Assembly (NCBI GenBank): GCA_963700745.1
Contig: CAVOYT010000012.1
Location: 372,001 to 436,000 of the forward strand
DNA: 64,000 nucleotides
Source: UBA10649 sp963700745
GTDB taxonomy: Bacteria; Actinomycetota; Actinomycetes; S36-B12
Reading direction: 5' to 3'
Both the position numbers and the translations under genes were made by a program. Shown in pieces: positions 8,886 through 18,233 of this stretch (its first letter is position 1; every line of letters begins with the position of its first letter). Below the pieces are notes generated by a model. It saw nothing but the letters and a program-made list of their open reading frames with translations, was not told the DNA's origin and did not search any database.

Positions 8886-9992
8886 TCATCGTGTTCCTCC
8901 ATTGCCGTTCGTGCCGGGTTGGTTCAGTCGGGCAGCCAGCCAGTCGGCTGTCTTGTTGCGATGCTTGGCCGCGACGTTCATGCAGCCGTGGTTGCCGTCG
9001 GGGAGCATGAGCAGGGTGCCGCCGCTCTCGGCGGCCAGCTGCTCGGCCTCGGCTGCGGGAATGAGTCGGTCGCGAGCGCCGAAGACGATCAGCAGCGGGC
9101 AGCGGATGTCCTGCGCGCGCCCGGCGAGGGTCAGTTGCCGCCCGTACTCGTGCGCGGACTGCTGGTCGGGCTGGTGGGATCGGAACGTGAACGTCCGCCG
9201 GGTGAGCTCGGGCAGGCCCTCCCATACGCGACCCCAGTCGAAGGGTCCGGCCAGAGCGACGCAGGCCTTGAGCCGATGCTCCCCGCTGGCCATTCGCGGC
9301 GCGTAGTAGCCGCCCAGCGACACTCCCCAGACACCGATCCGATCCCCATCGAGGTCGTCCCGCTCCACGATGGCATCGACGATGGCGGTGCCGACGTCCT
9401 CCCAGGCCGGCTCGATCGGGAGCGCGTACTCGGACTCCCCCTGACCCGGGCCGTCGATCGCCAAGGTCGCCATGCCTCGGTCCAGGAACAGCTGCTCGGT
9501 GCTGCGCAGCTCCTCCTTGGTGGAGTCCAAACCACTGATCATGATCACGACTGGCGGTCGCACGACGCCCTTCGGCTTGCGCAGGATCGCGGGCATCGGG
9601 AAGCCCTTGAACTCGACCGTCAAGCGCTCGCCGGGTGGGTCGAGGTAGGGAAGGGCGTCGTTGAGGCAGCGGACTGCCATCTCGTGCGCGCGCTTCATGG
9701 TGTCGGGATAGTCCACGAAGACGAACTTCGCGAAGTGGTAGTAGACGGCGGCCGTGCTCAGGTGGTTGCCTGCCGAGCGGAAGCGTTCGTCGGCCAGCGC
9801 CTCGCGCCCGAGGTCCTCGTGCACCGAGCCAGCCGCGATCCACGCGTCGGCCCAGTCGGCCCAGGCCAGCACCGAACCCGTGACGGACATGAAGTCCGAT
9901 ACTGCGACGCCGTTGGTGGTGAAGCGCGGAGCCCAGTGCGCGATTGCCTCGCGCACCAGGGTGTCCTGCTCTGCCATCGTTCCTCCGCTCAT
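8886..9992 (-). CDS. Alpha/beta hydrolase resembling 2,6-dihydroxypseudooxynicotine hydrolase
   Basis: This 368-residue protein has a helical N-terminal cap (residues 1-130) and an alpha/beta-hydrolase domain with nucleophile GVSLGGYY, acid GARDRLIP and base DGNHGCMN. Length and the order of cap then hydrolase match DHPON hydrolase of the Arthrobacter nicotine pathway (a C-C bond hydrolase) and related FrsA-type enzymes. That relation comes from family knowledge and no search was possible. The first ATG (9992) overlaps the stop of the M24 gene, while the second (9977) has GGAGG four bases before it and may be the real start. In this operon a C-C or C-N cleavage step of a degradation pathway is likely. 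Confidence 0.75.
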   Translation of the reverse strand: MSGGTMAEQDTLVREAIAHWAPRFTTNGVAVSDFMSVTGSVLAWADWADAWIAAGSVHEDLGREALADERFRSAGNHLSTAAVYYHFAKFVFVDYPDTMKRAHEMAVRCLNDALPYLDPPGERLTVEFKGFPMPAILRKPKGVVRPPVVIMISGLDSTKEELRSTEQLFLDRGMATLAIDGPGQGESEYALPIEPAWEDVGTAIVDAIVERDDLDGDRIGVWGVSLGGYYAPRMASGEHRLKACVALAGPFDWGRVWEGLPELTRRTFTFRSHQPDQQSAHEYGRQLTLAGRAQDIRCPLLIVFGARDRLIPAAEAEQLAAESGGTLLMLPDGNHGCMNVAAKHRNKTADWLAARLNQPGTNGNGGTR

Positions 9993-11113
9993 ACCGACAC
10001 CAACCCGCCCTGGAGGTGGTGGATGTCCTCGTAGCCCCCGTCCGACACGATGACCATCTCGCCGGTCTGCACGCCCGCCCGGTGATCGAGGGTCGTGACA
10101 TTGGGCTGGACGACGACCGACATGCCGTCGCGCAGGACGACATCGGGCGCGTGAGCCGGGATCCGGGAGGTGGTCGTGCCGATCGGCTCGAGGTAGCCCA
10201 TGCCGAGCCCGTGGAAGAGGTCGTCCGTCGTGGTGTAGCCCGCGTCCTCGACCACGGCAGAGGCCGCGATCAGGTCCCGCGCGGGGGCGCCCGGGCGGAT
10301 CGCGGCGCGAACGGCATCCCGTGCCGTCATGGCCACCGCGTGCAGGGCCCGGTACTCGTCCGTCGGCTCCCCCATCGTGACGGTCCGCAGCACCTGCCCC
10401 GGGTACTCCGGCGCGACCGAGGCGCTGAGCTCGAACGTCACCACCGATCCGGCGGCGAGCATGCGCCCTTCGGGGGCCTGACTTGGGACATCGCGATCCG
10501 GAGCCGCCATGTCGGTCACGCAGATGTAGCAGATGTGGTCCCGGGCACCGAGCCGCGTGTAGGCGTCACGAGCCGCGGCGAGCAGGTCCCAGTCCGAGGC
10601 CCCCGGGACGCAGGCGTCGATGAGGGCCTGGCCCGCCACGTCGCTCGCCTGCGCGCCGAGGCGCAGTGCCGCCCGCTCCTCCTCGGACTTCACCATCCGG
10701 ATCCGAGCGTGCTCCGCGTCGATCGGGATCAGGGGGACTCCGTTGGCCTCGGCCCGTGAGCGGACGTTCCCCGGCACCGGGCCAAACGTGGCGATCGGGC
10801 CGCCTCCGGCAAGCAGGTCGCCGACCATTCGGTCGTCCACGTCGCGCACGTCGGTCTCGACGGCGACGCGCCGCGCGCTCGGGACGTGGTTGTGGAACTC
10901 GACCCACAGCGTGCTGACCGATCGCGGTGAGCCGCTGCGCCGCGAAGCGCGTGACCGGCCAGCCGGTGAGGTACGTGACCGGTATTCCCGACCGGTTCGC
11001 CCCGAACGCCAGCACGATGCTGGCACCAGCGTCCTCGCGATCGCCAGCGTCGCAGCTCGCCGTTGGCGGTATTCACCGGGCGAGAAGGCGTGGGTCAGGA
11101 CGGGACCGGGCAT
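9989..11113 (-). CDS. M24-family (creatinase/Xaa-Pro peptidase-like) protein, metal site apparently altered (frameshifts)
   Basis: The pita-bread fold of the M24 family is recognisable: a creatinase-like N-domain, then GHGL-type FHGLGMGYLEP and a C-terminal GEMVIVSDGGYE. In metallopeptidases the first two ligands are Asp residues in a DxG...D segment; here that region reads VTFELSASVAPEYPGQVLRTVTMG, without both Asp, so the protein may act without metal, as creatinase does. Creatinase and related members split C-N bonds of small molecules. Two frame changes (near 11035 and 10925) displace about 36 residues, and the intervening piece LAFGANRSGIPVTYLTGWPV is conserved, pointing to indels. The start ATG (11113) follows two bases after the livF stop. 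Confidence 0.72.
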   Translation of the reverse strand: MPGPVLTHAFSPGEYRQRRAATLAIARTLVPASCWRSGRTGREYRSRTSPAGRSRASRRSGSPRSVSTLWVEFHNHVPSARRVAVETDVRDVDDRMVGDLLAGGGPIATFGPVPGNVRSRAEANGVPLIPIDAEHARIRMVKSEEERAALRLGAQASDVAGQALIDACVPGASDWDLLAAARDAYTRLGARDHICYICVTDMAAPDRDVPSQAPEGRMLAAGSVVTFELSASVAPEYPGQVLRTVTMGEPTDEYRALHAVAMTARDAVRAAIRPGAPARDLIAASAVVEDAGYTTTDDLFHGLGMGYLEPIGTTTSRIPAHAPDVVLRDGMSVVVQPNVTTLDHRAGVQTGEMVIVSDGGYEDIHHLQGGLVSV

Positions 11114-11115
11114 GG

Positions 11116-11843
11116 TCAGTGGCCACCCGCCCGGCCCAGGTACATCGAGGCGACCTCCGGATTGTCCGCGATTCCGTCGGCGTCGCCGGTGAGCCGGATC
11201 AGCCCGCCCTCCATGACGACTCCATGGGTAGCGAGGTTCATGCCGAGCCGCACGTTCTGCTCGACGAGCAGCACCGATCGTCCGTCAGCCGCCATGCCCC
11301 GGATGACCTCGGCGACCTTCGCGACGGACTTCGGGTCGAGGCCCAGCGAAGGCTCATCCATCAGCACGATGGACGGGTCCAGCATCAGCGCGCGTCCGAT
11401 CTCGACCATGCGTCGCTGGCCGCCGTAGAGGTTCCCGGCCTTCTCCTGGGCCCGCTCCTTGACGAGGGGGACGAGGTCCTCGACCATCGCCATCCGCTCG
11501 TTCAGCAGCGGAACGATCCCTCCGGATGACGTAGCCGCCCATGAGGATGTTCTCGCGAACCGTCATCTCCGGGAAGAGTGCCCGGCTCTGCGGCACCTGG
11601 GCGATCCCCAACTGGAGAATCGTCCGCCGGCGACCTCCCGACCAGCTCGGTCCCGCGCGAGCGACGCCGATCCCTGGCGGCCTTGAGCAGTCCGCTGATG
11701 ACCCGCAGAACCGTGCTCTTCCCGGCGCCGTTGGGTCCGACGATGCAGGTGATCGTGCCGGCCTCCAGCTCCCAGGGAGATCGCCCTGGAGCACGCAGGC
11801 CGCCGCCGTAGCCGGCCTCGATGTCGGTCAACTGCAGGGCCAT
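11116..11843 (-). pseudogene. livF: Branched-chain amino acid-type ABC transporter ATPase LivF (frameshifted)
   Basis: This ATPase of a HAAT/Liv importer has Walker A in CIVGPNGAGKSTVLRV, the LivF-typical IAQVPQSRALFPEMTVRENI, a signature in the variant form LYGGQRRMVEIGRAL, and Walker B in IVLMDEPSLGLDPKS. The pieces lie in three frames with changes near 11775, 11650 and 11515, yet together they form a complete LivF of about 240 residues. It starts one base after the LivG stop. The repaired sequence looks functional, so I read the breaks as sequence errors while keeping the label cautious. It would power import of an amino acid, amide or aromatic acid. Confidence 0.78.
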
Positions 11844-11844
11844 G

Positions 11845-13666
11845 TCAGGCATCGGGCGTCTCCAGCATCTCGTCGGGGCCGAGGTACGCCTCGATGACCA
11901 GCGGGTCGTTGCGGATCGCCTCGGCGTGCCCGAGGTGAGGATCTTCACCGCCCGCCAGCACGTTGACCGTGTCGCACAGGCTGAGCACGAGCGGGATGTT
12001 GTGCTCGACGATGAGCACGGTCGTGCCGGCCTCGTTCAGCTTGCGGATGACGGCGGCAAGCTTGTCGATCAGCGTCGGGTTGATGCCGCTCGCCGGCTCG
12101 TCCAGCAGGATGATGCTGCGGTCGCAGCATCAGGACCTGCGCCAGTTCAACGAGCTTCTGCTGCCCGAAGCTCAAGCGCCGCGGCGTTCTGCTTCTCGAA
12201 CTCCTGCAGGCCCATGAACGCCAGGACACCGCGAGCCCGTTCGACCTCGTCGCCGCTGTAGCGACCGGCCACCATCTGGCCGGCACTCGTCTTCTCCAGC
12301 GGCGCGACGAGGTTGTCCAGGACGGTCATCGACTTGAACAGCCGGGTGATCTGGAAGGTGCGACCGAGCCCGTCATGCGCGCGCGGTCCAGACCTGTTCG
12401 GACGTGATGTCCCTGCCGTCGAGCAGCACCTGCCGACGTCGGCCGGAAGGTGCCGGTCATGCAGTTGAACAACGTCGTCTTGCCCGAGCCGTTCGGACCG
12501 ATGAGCCCGGTGATGCTGCCCCGCTTGACCGAGAGGCTGACGCCATCGACGGCGGCGACGCCACCGAACGTCTTCACAAGGTCCCGGACCTCGAGCACGG
12601 TGTCACCGGACGTCGAGCCGGCCTGTGCTCTCGCCGCGATCAGGGAGGTGTCGACATCGCTGGACGACGAGGCGATCGAGGTCTGGTCGATGAACTTGAC
12701 CGAGCCACCCTTCGCACGTCGGCGCGCGAGTCTCGCGCTGAGGGTCGGCAGCAGCCCGGCCGGCAGGAACATCACCGTCAGGATCAGGATGATGCCCATG
12801 ATCAGCACGCGCGCGCTGACGCCGCCCGAACTCGTTGTCGCGAACTCGTTGGCGATGGCGACGACGAATCCGCCGATCACCGGCCCCCACAGCGTGCCCC
12901 TGCCACCGATGAGGGCGGCGAGCACGAGGTAGACGCTGGTCAGGATGGCGAACGCGCCGAGGGGATTCACGAAGCCGAGGTACTGCCCGTAGAGGGCGCC
13001 GGCGGCGCCGAACGGGATGGCGCTCAGCGTGTAGGCCGTGACCTTGTAGACGGTGGTGTTGATGCCGATCGACCCGGCCTTGCCCTCGTCGTTGCGGATC
13101 GACACGAGTCCCGCGCCGAGCCGTGAGTTCATGACGAAGGCGGCCAGCAGGATCGTGAGGATCATCAGGGCGAGGAAGATGTAGAAGTAGGGAGTCGGAC
13201 CAAGATCGACCGCCCACGCCGGTTGCGGGATGATCAGGCCGTCGGATCCTCCCGTGAGCTTCTTCAGGTTGGCGGCCAGCAGCTGGAAGGACAGCAGCAC
13301 CGCGATCGTGATGATGACGAAGGCGTGGCTCCTGGTCCGAAGCACGATCAGGCCGATGCCCAGCGCGACCAGGGCCGCCATGGCGGCGCCCAGCGGCATG
13401 AGCCACATCGGATCGATCCCCCACGCCTTGCCGAGGATCGCCCCCGTGTACATGCCGATGCCGAGGTAGACGCTGTGCCCCAGCGAGACGTAGCCGGCCA
13501 GGCCGCTGATCAGGTTCCAGCCCGACGCCATGATGGCGAACAGGAAGCACACGATGAGGACGGACTGCTGGTACTTGCTGTCCGGTACGAGGATCGGCAC
13601 GAGGGCGACGAGCGCGAGCAGGATGACCGGAACGAACACCCTGGGCTTCTTCAGGTGATCGATCAT
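11845..13666 (-). pseudogene. Fused LivM permease-LivG ATPase of a Liv-type ABC importer (frameshifted in the ATPase half)
   Basis: One open frame begins with a multi-pass LivM permease (about residues 1-330, with GLAGYVSLGHSVYLGIGMYTG and the EAA-like SIRNDEGKAGSIGIN) and runs on through a Ser-rich linker into a LivG ATPase. Walker A is near residue 390 (GPNGSGKTTLFNC). Such LivM-LivG fusions are known in actinobacteria and proteobacteria. The permease half is intact. The ATPase half is broken near 12430, 12170, 12120 and 11940, but its parts are conserved (SFGQQKLVELAQVLMLR, Walker B region ILLDEPASGINP, and the tail DPLVIEAYLGPDE). The start ATG overlaps the livH stop. Confidence 0.8.
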
Positions 13667-14538
13667 GCGGCGACGTCCTCCCGCGTCCGGGTGCCCATGA
13701 GGCCCTGCGGGCGGAAGATCAGGATCAGCAGGATCGTCCCGTAGAAGAACAGCGAGGACCACTGCGGCCAGTACGTGTTGGCGAAGGCCTCGGTCATGCC
13801 CAGGATGAGGCTGCCGATGACCGCGCCCGGAATGCTGCCGAAGCCGCCCAGCACCACGATGCCGAGGAGGCGGGCGATCCAGTCGTACTGGGTGGCCGGA
13901 TAGATCGGGTACATGATCGCGAGCAGGACGCCGCCGACGCCCGCGGTCGCGGCGCCGATGCCGAAGGCGAACGCCGATGTCTTCACGCTCGAGATGCCGA
14001 CGAGCGCCGCGCCGTCCTTGTTCTGAGCCGAGGCGCGCAGCGCCCGCCCGGCCCACGACAGGCGCAGGTACGCGTACATCAGGCCCAGCACGAGCATGCC
14101 GATGATGCCGGAGATCAGCTGCGGCATCGGGAGGACGAGGTCACCGATGGTGAACGAGGAGGTGAAGTACGGCGGCGTGACGGACTTGAACTTGTTGCCG
14201 AAGACCAGGTTGAGGATTCCCTCAAGGGTCAGGGCGACGCCGAACATGAGGAGGACGGTCATGCCCGGTCCCTGCGGGGCCACCCGCATCACCATGCCTC
14301 GGTAGATCACCCACCCGAGGCCGAACATCATCGCGCCGGTGACGGGGATGAGCAGGAGCGGCTCGATACCGAACAGGTCCCAGATCTGCCACGTGAAGAG
14401 CGCCGAGAAGACGAGGAACGCGCCCTGGGCCACGTTCACGACGTCGAGGACGCCGAAGATGAGGGTCACGCCGGATGCCAGGAGGGCGTAGACGCCGCCG
14501 AGCAGCAACCCGTAGGCGAGCACCTGCACGATTTCCAC
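13663..14538 (-). CDS. livH: Branched-chain amino acid-type ABC transporter permease LivH
   Basis: This is an inner-membrane permease of 291 residues with about eight hydrophobic segments. The LivH hallmark GVYALLASGVTLIFGVLDVVN lies at the N-terminus, and the coupling loop region is LRASAQNKDGAALVGIS. It works with the LivM part of the downstream fusion, the two ATPases and the lipoprotein receptor encoded just upstream. The GTG start (14538) has an AAAGG site before it. The stop overlaps the next start (ATGA). A strong hairpin lies between the receptor gene and this one, so the permease is probably made in smaller amounts than the receptor. Confidence 0.92.
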   Translation of the reverse strand: MEIVQVLAYGLLLGGVYALLASGVTLIFGVLDVVNVAQGAFLVFSALFTWQIWDLFGIEPLLLIPVTGAMMFGLGWVIYRGMVMRVAPQGPGMTVLLMFGVALTLEGILNLVFGNKFKSVTPPYFTSSFTIGDLVLPMPQLISGIIGMLVLGLMYAYLRLSWAGRALRASAQNKDGAALVGISSVKTSAFAFGIGAATAGVGGVLLAIMYPIYPATQYDWIARLLGIVVLGGFGSIPGAVIGSLILGMTEAFANTYWPQWSSLFFYGTILLILIFRPQGLMGTRTREDVAA

Positions 14539-14633
14539 TGATCACACCTTTCGAGACGTGGGTTCGTCAGAGGGGAACGTCCGGCGGTCAAGCCGCCGCG
14601 CGGCGGAGCGCCGCGGCACGTCCGCTCGTGCGA

Positions 14634-14673
14634 CTGATCCGTGCGGGGGCACAGGTGCCCCCGCACGGATCAG
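14634..14673 (-). terminator. Perfect 19-bp hairpin between receptor gene and livH
   Basis: CTGATCCGTGCGGGGGCAC (14634-14652) is followed by AG and then its exact reverse complement (14655-14673). It lies just after the stop of the receptor gene on the minus strand. There is no T-run, so an attenuator or mRNA-stabilising 3' stem that raises receptor over permease is likelier than a full stop. Confidence 0.75.
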
Positions 14674-14681
14674 GTCGACTG

Positions 14682-15996
14682 CTACTGCCAGGCCGGCTTC
14701 GGCATCACGAGGGTGTCGGTCGTGGCAGCCGCCGGCGGCTGCACGATCTGAACCTCGCCGCTCTGCCACTGCGCCAGCAGGAAGTCGCCCTGCGGGCGTC
14801 CGATCTCGTCCCACGAGAGGTCGCCGAGGATCGTCGACACGGAGTTGGCGTGCAGCCAGTCCTTGAGTGCGACGTTGTCCAGGCCACCGGTGCCCTCCAC
14901 CGCAGCGGCGAGGACCTCAGCCGCGGCATAGGCATCCGCCGCATCCTCGGCCGGGACTCCGGCACCGTTCTGCGCCTCGAAGGTGGCCAGGAACTGCTCG
15001 TTACCGGGAGTCTGGGCCTTCTCGCTCCACGAGACGGCGTAGAAGATGCCCTCCTCATTGCCCGTTCCGATGGCGTCGGTGAACTGGGCGCCGTTGCTGG
15101 GCGCGGACGTCTGGAACATGATGTTCGGGCTGTAGCCGACCTGCACCAGGCTCTTCACCAGGCTGACGCCGTCCTCGAACACCGCACCCTGAGCGATCAC
15201 GTCCGGCTTGGCCGCAGCGATCTTGCTGGCGAACGGCTGCAGGTTCGTCGTCTCCGGCGGGTAGACCTCGGAGTAGACGGTCTCGACGCCCATCGCCTCG
15301 AGCTGCGCCTGCATGGACTCGATGACCGGTGCGGCGAACGGGTCATCCTGGGTCACGTAGGCGGCGGTCTTCGGCTTCTGGTCGTCCGGCAGACCGGAGA
15401 TCATGTTGACGAAGGGATTGGCCTGATCGGGCGCGATGGCCTGCTGGGCGAAGAAGTAGAACGACGGGTTCGCCTCGAAGATCTTCGGCGAGCCGCCTGC
15501 CGGGGCGACAAGCACCATCTGGTTGTTCTCGGCAACCGTCGAGGCCGGGAAGTTCAGCAGGGACGAGAACGTCCCGAGCAGCAGGTCGACCTTCTCGTTG
15601 CTGATCAGGTTGTTGTAGTCGGTGACGACCTGCTCCTGGCTGCTGGCATCGTCGAGGATGACGAGCTCGACCTGGCGGCCGAGGAGGCCACCGGCGGCGT
15701 TGATGTCCGCCGACCCAGGCTTCGTAGCCCTGCTTGGCGGCGCCACCGGGCTGGGAGAAGTCACCGGTGAGTGGCAGGGAGATGCCGATCCGGATCGGGT
15801 CCGTGGACCCGGCGGCGTCGGCCGATGCCGCCGCGGATGCGGCCGCCGACGAGGCGGCAGGGGCCTCGGACGCCGCGGAGCTCTCGCTGCTGCTGCTCGA
15901 GCCGCAGGCGCTGAGCACCAGGCCTGCTACGGCGACCGACGCCACAAGGGCACCGGCGCGAATTCGTCGGCTGGGCCGACCCAACGCTTGATTCAT
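14682..15996 (-). CDS. Liv-type ABC transporter substrate-binding lipoprotein (one frameshift)
   Basis: This is the extracellular receptor of the Liv-type importer (type I periplasmic binding fold). The N-terminus has a charged segment, a hydrophobic core and the lipobox LSAC, then a long Ser/Ala linker typical of lipid-anchored receptors in Gram-positive bacteria. The mature part begins DPIRIGISLPLTGDFSQPGG. The frame changes near 15715, between GYEAWV and DINAAGGLLGRQVELVI, two adjoining pieces of the family pattern. I chose ATG 15996 over longer frames because GGAGG lies just before it and the signal peptide starts there. It is the first gene of the operon running to 7480. The ligand is unknown. 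Confidence 0.88.
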
Positions 15997-16013
15997 GCGT
16001 AACCTCCAGTTAG

Positions 16014-16064
16014 CGCAATCGATTGCAATACCCGGACCATGTACTCTCCGGGAGCCCTTGTCAA
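16014..16064 (-). promoter_or_regulatory. Promoter and LacI-type operator (copy 3) of the Liv operon
   Basis: CGCAATCGATTGCA (16014-16027) has the perfect palindromic core GCAATCGATTGC and stands 18 bases upstream of the start codon. Upstream, a perfect -35 TTGACA lies at 16064-16059, and TACATG (16043-16038) is the best -10 with a short 15-base spacer. The operator would then cover the first transcribed bases and block elongation or initiation. Confidence 0.65.
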
Positions 16065-16159
16065 CGGTTTCCGCCATTTTGTTTCCTATTTGACACCGTA
16101 CGAGGAATACGCGATGCTTGCCCCTCTTGTCGCAGTGTCCGGCCACGCCGCACGGACTA

Positions 16160-16173
16160 TGCTCACGATTGCA
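16160..16173. promoter_or_regulatory. Degenerate fourth operator before the NMT1-like gene
   Basis: TGCTCACGATTGCA matches 11 of 14 positions of TGCAATCGATTGCA, with the right half intact. It overlaps TATGCT (16158-16163), a fair -10 box, and lies 14 bases before the ATG at 16188. Together with copy 3 it could let one repressor control both directions of this intergenic region. Confidence 0.4.
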
Positions 16174-16187
16174 GAAAGGCCGGTGAC

Positions 16188-17066
16188 ATGACCAGCACCC
16201 GCTCCCTCGTCGTGGGGCAGTTCAGCGCCTCCCCCGTGCTCGCGGTCGCCCGCACCCTGGACATCGACTCCCGACACGGACTCACCATCACCACCACGCG
16301 CGTCCCTTCCTCCCCAGGCCAGTTCACCTCGCTGCGCGACGGGACGATCGACGTCGCGATCACCAGTCCCGACAACGTGCTGCTGTACGCCACCACCGAC
16401 CACAACCCCGTGGGTGAGCGGCTCGACATCCGGATGATCCGGGCGATCGACCGCGGACTTGGCCTGACCCTCGTCACCGCACCGTCCATCACCACCGTCG
16501 ATGAGCTCCGGGGAGCCGCGCTGGGGGTCGACGTGATCCGTTCCGGCTTCGCCCTTCTGCTCTTCACCATGCTCGAGCGACTCGGCCTCGATCGATCGGA
16601 CGTCACGTTCCCCGAGCATGGATCGACCCCGAAGCGGCTCGAGAGCCTGCTGGCGGGGGACATCGACGGGACCATCCTCAATGCGGAGTCCCGGATCGCG
16701 GCTCTCGCCGCAGGCATGCGCCCCTGGTCCACGTCGGTAGACGTCTCACCGCACTACCTCGGAACGGTGCTGGCCGTTCCCGCCGGCTTCGACGCAGACA
16801 CGGCTCGCGCCCTGGTGTCGCTGTGGGACGAGGTGACCGCCTGGCTGCTCAAGGCCGACGAGGCGGACGTGATCGACGTGCTGGGGAGCGCCAGCCCGGT
16901 CCTGGGGAGCGCAGACTACGTCCGACTGCTGCGTGACCCCGCCTTCGGCCTGCTGCGGGATCCCGCGGTGGCCGTCTCTGATCTGGAGGTCCTCACCTCG
17001 ATCCGGCGCGGGTGCGGCGCATACGCGCCCGATGACACCGACCTGCCCGCGTTGGTCGGCCTGTGA
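16188..17066 (+). CDS. NMT1/THI5-like substrate-binding-fold protein without signal peptide
   Basis: This 292-residue protein has a type II periplasmic-binding fold of the nitrate/sulfonate/pyrimidine-precursor group, seen in VVGQFSASPVLAVARTLDI, the GTIDVAITSPDNVL segment and ELRGAALGVDVIRSGFALLLF. It has neither a signal peptide nor a lipobox, and no ABC permease is linked to it. It is co-transcribed with an MFS carrier and a LacI regulator (GTGA overlap with the next gene). It might bind the pathway compound in the cytosol, as an enzyme or ligand buffer; this is inference. The start is the ATG at 16188, following GAAAGG. Confidence 0.7.
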   Translation: MTSTRSLVVGQFSASPVLAVARTLDIDSRHGLTITTTRVPSSPGQFTSLRDGTIDVAITSPDNVLLYATTDHNPVGERLDIRMIRAIDRGLGLTLVTAPSITTVDELRGAALGVDVIRSGFALLLFTMLERLGLDRSDVTFPEHGSTPKRLESLLAGDIDGTILNAESRIAALAAGMRPWSTSVDVSPHYLGTVLAVPAGFDADTARALVSLWDEVTAWLLKADEADVIDVLGSASPVLGSADYVRLLRDPAFGLLRDPAVAVSDLEVLTSIRRGCGAYAPDDTDLPALVGL

Positions 17067-18229
17067 GCCAGTGGTCCGTCGAGCGGACCATTCGGTTCCT
17101 CCCCTTCGCCGTCTTCGTCGCAACCTTCGACCGCGCGGTCGTCGCCCCGATGCTCGTCGGCATGGGCCAGGACTTCGATGTGGACCTGTCCACCATCACC
17201 CTGGCCGCGAGCGCCTACTACCTCGCCTATGGGCTCGCCCAGCCGGTGTGGGGCCTCGTGTCCGACCGACTCGGCCGCATCGCCACCATGCGCCTGGCGC
17301 TCGTGCTGGCCGGTGTCATGGATCTGGTCAGCGTCATCCCGATGTCGATCGAGCCGTTCATCTTCACGCGGGCGATCGCCGGAGCCATGATGGCCGGTGT
17401 CTTCCCCACCGCGGTGATCTTCATCGGCGACACGATCGAGGACAACAACCGACGACAACCGGCGATCGCCAGCCTGCAGACCGGCGTCGCCCTCGGGCTC
17501 ACCCTCGGCACGGTCCTCGGCGGCATCGGCATCGCCACGATCGGCTGGCAGGCGTTCTTCATCTCCACCGCGATCGCGTGCTTCATCATCGCGTGGGTCG
17601 TGCGCGACATGCCCAACCCCAAGCCAGGTGCCGACCGGGTTCCTGCGCTCGAGTCCTTCCGCGTGGTGCTGTCCAACCATTGGTCGTGGGTGCTGTACGC
17701 CCTGGTCTTCGTGGAGGCCGGGGTGCTCCTCGGCGTATTCGCCCTGGTCCCTGCCTCGCTCGAGCAGACAGGTACCAGCGCCGCCGTCGCGGGCATTGCG
17801 GCCGCCGGTTACGGGATCTCGGTGCTGCTGACCTCGATGGTCGTCCGCCGCGTGGCCGTACGGGTGCCCGCGCACCGGTTCCTGCTGGTGGGTGGGGTGT
17901 CCGCCTCGCTCGGCTTCGCGCTGCTGGCGGTCAGCGTCACGCCCGCGACCGTGTTCATCAGCGTGGCCCTGCAGGGGATCGCCTGGGTGGGCATGCACAC
18001 GACCCTCCAGACGTGGGCGACCACGCTGTCCAACCGCGCCCGCGCCACCGCGGTGTCGCTGTTCGCGGGGTTCATGTTCCTCGGCAACGGGGTCGGCGCG
18101 TCCATCGCCGGATACGTTCTCGACTTCGAGGGCTCCACCGCCCTCTTCCTCGGCGCGACGCTCGTCATGATCGCGCTCACCGTCGCGTCGGTGATCAGCC
18201 GGCTCCGATACTCCGTTCGCCTAGGCTGA
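17063..18229 (+). CDS. Major facilitator superfamily transporter
   Basis: This 388-residue integral membrane protein has about twelve hydrophobic segments. Motif A is between helices 2 and 3 (GLVSDRLGRIATMR). The first helix carries RFLPFAVFVATFDRAVVAPML, and helix 5 is Gly-rich (TGVALGLTLGTVLGGIG). The GTG start overlaps the stop of the NMT1-like gene, and four bases separate its stop from the LacI gene. Import of the island substrate or export of a product is likely. MFS carriers near repressors are often drug exporters, so efflux is an alternative. Confidence 0.88.
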   Translation: MSQWSVERTIRFLPFAVFVATFDRAVVAPMLVGMGQDFDVDLSTITLAASAYYLAYGLAQPVWGLVSDRLGRIATMRLALVLAGVMDLVSVIPMSIEPFIFTRAIAGAMMAGVFPTAVIFIGDTIEDNNRRQPAIASLQTGVALGLTLGTVLGGIGIATIGWQAFFISTAIACFIIAWVVRDMPNPKPGADRVPALESFRVVLSNHWSWVLYALVFVEAGVLLGVFALVPASLEQTGTSAAVAGIAAAGYGISVLLTSMVVRRVAVRVPAHRFLLVGGVSASLGFALLAVSVTPATVFISVALQGIAWVGMHTTLQTWATTLSNRARATAVSLFAGFMFLGNGVGASIAGYVLDFEGSTALFLGATLVMIALTVASVISRLRYSVRLG

Positions 18230-18233
18230 GCCC

